From assembly GCF_965216415.1 (NCBI RefSeq), contig NZ_CBDCFU010000002.1: a DNA stretch of 64,000 nucleotides; one strand, written 5' to 3'. This document shows, piece by piece, positions 61,348 to 64,000 of this stretch. The notes under the pieces were generated by a model, which saw only the letters and a list, made by a program, of their open reading frames with translations, had not been told where the DNA came from and did no database searches. The translations under genes and the position numbers were made by a program. How positions within the stretch are numbered: the stretch's first letter is position 1; each line of letters opens with the position of its first letter. The DNA is from Marivita sp003149565 (GTDB lineage Bacteria; Pseudomonadota; Alphaproteobacteria; Rhodobacterales; Rhodobacteraceae).

Positions 61348-63117
61348 ATGAACAGATTTGTTGCCGCCGTTACAGCCAGCATGCTCGCCGCGACCGGTGC
61401 GTTTGCACAGGGTGTGACAGAAGACATGCTGGCCAATGACCAGACGATGACCAATCAGGTCGTCACAAACGGCATGGGACGGCATCTGCAGCGCTACTCG
61501 CCGCTTGAAACGCTCAACAAGGACAACGTGAAAAACCTTGTTCCCGCATGGGCATTCAGCCTTGGCGGTGAAAAGCAGCGCGGTCAGGAGACCCAGCCGC
61601 TGGTTTACGATGGCGTGATGTACATTACTGGTTCATACTCGCGTCTCTATGCGATCAACGTGAACACCGGTGAAGAGCTTTGGCAGTACGATGCACGTCT
61701 GCCCGAGGGCATTTTGCCCTGCTGTGACGTGATCAACCGTGGCGCAGCTCTGGCGGGTGACAAGGTGATCTTTGGCACGCTGGACGCACGGATCGTGGCG
61801 CTTGACGCCAAAACCGGTGACGTCGTTTGGCGCGACAAGATCGATGACTACAAGGCGGGTTACTCCTACACGGCGGCACCGCTGGTTGTGGGCGATCTCG
61901 TCATCACCGGCAACTCGGGTGGTGAATTCGGCATCGTTGGCGCCGTTCAGGCGCGCAATGTCGAAAACGGTGACCTTGTCTGGGAACGCCCCGTCATCGA
62001 AGGCCATATGGGCATGCTCAATGGCGAAGAAAGCACCATGACCGGCACGCTGAATGCGACATGGCCGGGCGACATGTGGAAGACTGGTGGCGGTGCCACC
62101 TGGCTGGGTGGATCCTATGACGAGCGCACCGACACTCTGATCTTCGGCACCGGCAACCCGGCGCCTTGGAACAGCCACCTGCGTGGCGCAGGCACACCGT
62201 CCGAGGACGGCATGGGCGACAACCTCTACGCCGCATCGCGCCTTGGCATCGACCCGGCAACCGGCGAGATCAAGTGGCACTACCAGACCACCCCGCGCGA
62301 AGGCTGGGACTATGACGGTGTGAACGAAGTCGTGGCCTATGACGACCGCGAGGGCAACCAGCGCCTTGCCACGGCGGACCGGAACGGCTTCTTCTACGTG
62401 CTGAACGCCGAAGATGGCGGCTTTGTGGATGCCTACCCGTTCGTGAAGGACATCTCCTGGGCCAGCGACATCGACGACAATGGCCGCCCCGTCTACATCG
62501 AGGACAACCGTCCGGGTGATCCCTCGGCTTCGGCGGATGGCAAGAAAGGCGATGTGGTCTTCTCGTCCCCCGGCTTCCTGGGTGGCAAGAACTGGATGCC
62601 GATGGCCTTTTCTCAGCGGACCGGCAATTTCTATGTGCCGTCCAACGAGTGGGGCATGGACATCTGGAACGAGCCGATCACCTACAAGAAAGGCGCGGCC
62701 TACCTCGGGTCCGGGTTCACGATCAAGCCGAACTACGAAGACCACATTGGCTCGCTCAAGGCGATTGACCCCGAGACCGGCGACTGGGTCTGGGAATACA
62801 AGAACGACGCACCGCTCTGGGGTGGCGTGATGACCACCGCCGGTGGGCTCGTGTTCTTCGGCACGCCCGAGGGCAAGTTCCTCGCCCTGGATGACGAGAC
62901 CGGCGAAGAGCTGTGGTCGTTCCAGACCGGCTCCGGCATCGTCGGCCAGCCGATCACCTGGGAACAGGATGGCGAGCAGTACGTCTCGGTCATCTCTGGC
63001 TGGGGCGGCGCGGTTCCGCTCTGGGGCGGTGAAGTGGCCAAGAAGGTCAACTATCTGAATCAGGGTGGCACGCTCTGGACCTTCCGCCTGCCGAAAGAGT
63101 TGGCTTCGGCGAATTGA
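61348..63117 (+). CDS. exaF: PQQ-dependent alcohol dehydrogenase, ExaF/PedH-type with lanthanide Asp signature
   Basis: Periplasmic quinoprotein of 589 residues with signal peptide (to about ATGAFA). The vicinal disulfide Cys125-Cys126 (LPCCDVINRG), metal ligands Glu193 (GGEFG) and Asn270 (GTGNPAPWN), catalytic Asp321 and a second Asp323 (GWDYDGVNE) are visible; Asp two residues after the catalytic Asp marks lanthanide-dependent members. Overall pattern (GQETQP, GSYSRLYA, PPFLGGKNW-like GFLGGKNWMPMA, GWGGAVPLWGG) is nearer to ethanol dehydrogenases ExaA/PedH than to XoxF. It oxidises primary alcohols, passing electrons to cytochrome c-550. ATG at 61348 has GGGAGG seven bases upstream; an upstream extension is rejected. 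Confidence 0.9.
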   Translation: MNRFVAAVTASMLAATGAFAQGVTEDMLANDQTMTNQVVTNGMGRHLQRYSPLETLNKDNVKNLVPAWAFSLGGEKQRGQETQPLVYDGVMYITGSYSRLYAINVNTGEELWQYDARLPEGILPCCDVINRGAALAGDKVIFGTLDARIVALDAKTGDVVWRDKIDDYKAGYSYTAAPLVVGDLVITGNSGGEFGIVGAVQARNVENGDLVWERPVIEGHMGMLNGEESTMTGTLNATWPGDMWKTGGGATWLGGSYDERTDTLIFGTGNPAPWNSHLRGAGTPSEDGMGDNLYAASRLGIDPATGEIKWHYQTTPREGWDYDGVNEVVAYDDREGNQRLATADRNGFFYVLNAEDGGFVDAYPFVKDISWASDIDDNGRPVYIEDNRPGDPSASADGKKGDVVFSSPGFLGGKNWMPMAFSQRTGNFYVPSNEWGMDIWNEPITYKKGAAYLGSGFTIKPNYEDHIGSLKAIDPETGDWVWEYKNDAPLWGGVMTTAGGLVFFGTPEGKFLALDDETGEELWSFQTGSGIVGQPITWEQDGEQYVSVISGWGGAVPLWGGEVAKKVNYLNQGGTLWTFRLPKELASAN

Positions 63118-63142
63118 TTTTTACCAACTGGTAAAAAAAGAG

Positions 63143-63170
63143 CGGCGCATCTTTGGGTGCGCCGTTTTTT
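63143..63170 (+). terminator. Intrinsic terminator of the PQQ dehydrogenase gene
   Basis: Arms CGGCGCA/TGCGCCG around an eight-base loop followed by six T, 26 bases after the stop. Confidence 0.92.
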
Positions 63171-63307
63171 GTTTGAAGGATTGGTGCGGCGACTGCCCGA
63201 CTTAAGGTCCAGAGCCATCGTCAGCTCTGGTCGAAAGCGACCCAAAAAACTTGCTCATTAAATGTAGAACTGTAACTTTACCGGGTATTTTGAAAGGGTC
63301 GAACGCC

Positions 63308-63823
63308 ATGCATTTAGATGTTTCATTTGTCTCTAAAGTAACGGATGTGGCAGAGTTCGAAGACCTGCTGCTGGACTACTATCGTAACGTGCTCAAGGTA
63401 TTCGAGGCGGCCGGAGGTCCGGTTTTGGCACCTCAAGACATGGTCGACAGCTCAATCGAACATCTCGACGAAATGCTTCCGCCCGAGGGCAGATTGGCTT
63501 TGGCGCGCAGTCAGAACGGACGGCTCATGGGCTGCGGCGCTTTGCGGAAAATTAGGCCGGACGCCGTAGAAATGAAACGGATGTTCGTCAGGCCAGAGGC
63601 GCAAGGTCAAGGTCTTGGGCGAAAACTGTTCGAGATGCGCATCGCAGAAGCCAAGGATATGGGCTGCAGCGCAATTTATGCAGATACTGCCAGAGGCAAT
63701 CGCCCGATGCTCTCGATGTATGAAAAATACGGCTTCCAATATATTCCGCGCTATACTGAAAACGCCAATCCTCCCGAGTTTGCGCCCTTCCTCGTCTTTT
63801 TGGAATATCGTATTCCAAAATAG
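63308..63823 (+). CDS. GNAT-family N-acetyltransferase
   Basis: Acetyltransferase of 171 residues. The acetyl-CoA motif VRPEAQGQGLGRKLFE lies at about 97-112, with MKRMF strand before it and the C-terminal MLSMYEKYGF motif. ATG at 63308 is chosen over an upstream in-frame start from the AAGGG ribosome site and domain onset. Substrate unknown. It stands alone after the terminator of the PQQ gene. Confidence 0.85.
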   Translation: MHLDVSFVSKVTDVAEFEDLLLDYYRNVLKVFEAAGGPVLAPQDMVDSSIEHLDEMLPPEGRLALARSQNGRLMGCGALRKIRPDAVEMKRMFVRPEAQGQGLGRKLFEMRIAEAKDMGCSAIYADTARGNRPMLSMYEKYGFQYIPRYTENANPPEFAPFLVFLEYRIPK

Positions 63824-64000
63824 AATTTGCGGAATGGTCAGTCAGGTCTCATCTGAACTGTCAGCCCATCTACACAGCCTTGTTCAAACCATCGAAAATC
63901 TTGCCTGATGGGACACGGCCCCCCTGTGAAGCTGCGTCAAAACAGGCGCGCCCCTGACGAATGACAGCTTTGAACCGTCAACGACGGTCGCAGGAACCGA

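Noticed and set aside
61035..61485. Frames overlapping the PQQ dehydrogenase start on both strands, including an 83-codon minus frame at 60989-61240
   Set aside because: No ribosome site, no recognisable motif, and they compete with a strong gene start at 61348.
61348..63117. Calling the dehydrogenase XoxF methanol dehydrogenase
   Set aside because: The Asp pair is shared, but N-terminal and middle motifs (GQETQP, GSYSRLYA, GGKNW) fit the ExaA/ExaF/PedH ethanol group better.
63824..64000. Possible gene start or insertion-sequence end at the right edge
   Set aside because: The 177 bases show no clear start, terminal repeat or protein motif; the continuation is outside the window.

Overview
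The window looks like chromosomal DNA of a marine Rhodobacteraceae (Roseobacter-group) alphaproteobacterium. The reasons are an agl-type alpha-glucoside locus, a 16S-Ile-Ala-23S-5S operon with interrupted 23S helices, a carnitine dehydrogenase/BKACE cluster, form II Cox-type genes and a PQQ alcohol dehydrogenase cluster, all in GC-rich DNA with strong GGAGG ribosome sites. Calls were made by reading protein motifs and DNA palindromes; no database search was run.

Region 1 (1-9036) is an aglREFGAK locus. The minus-strand transporter and GH13 glucosidase genes (aglE-F-G-A-K, aglK cut by the window edge) diverge from aglR, a GH1 beta-glucosidase and glucokinase. Near-identical palindromes lie beside the aglE start and on the ribosome site of aglR. 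Together the genes import oligoglucosides, hydrolyse them and phosphorylate the glucose. Region 2 (9033-20703) is a galactoside locus: GH42 beta-galactosidase, lactonase, DgoA, DgoK, an SDR dehydrogenase and GH4 alpha-galactosidase in tightly overlapping minus-strand order, then an ABC importer. A divergent IclR regulator overlaps the importer's ATPase gene. It encodes an oxidative galactose (De Ley-Doudoroff) route, but galactonate dehydratase is absent.

Region 3 (20711-24168) holds an asparagine-synthase-like protein, a PagL-like lipid A deacylase and an atypical response regulator. Region 4 (24092-31234) is a minus-strand rRNA operon: leader with boxA, 16S, tRNA-Ala, tRNA-Ile, 23S, 5S, then an unexpected methyltransferase gene, then initiator tRNA. 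Region 5 (31235-40010) is a carnitine operon (BKACE, SGNH hydrolase, SDR, carnitine dehydrogenase-thioesterase, acyl-CoA dehydrogenase, ADP-forming CoA ligase, CaiD) with a divergent CdhR-type regulator.

Region 6 (40011-46583) carries rlmE, a REP-associated transposase flanked by its palindromes, an orphan SsuC-like permease, and a NosR-ApbE pair without nosZ. Region 7 (46594-50945) is a coxG-S-L-M operon of form II. Region 8 (51030-63117) is a PQQ alcohol oxidation cluster: MoxJ-like protein, cytochrome c-550, ABC binding protein, beta-propeller, ABC ATPase/permease, a second ABC ATPase and binding protein, another cytochrome c, and an ExaF/PedH-type dehydrogenase with the Asp pair expected for lanthanide binding. 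A GNAT gene follows.

Two dispersed repeat families overlay this layout. One is a REP palindrome (GGTGCGTG-N4-CACGCACC, often followed by CTACGG), which also sits inside a 23S rRNA intervening sequence and flanks the transposase. The other is a ~90-100 bp composite of hairpins in three copies, one of which supplies the start codon of a CoA ligase.
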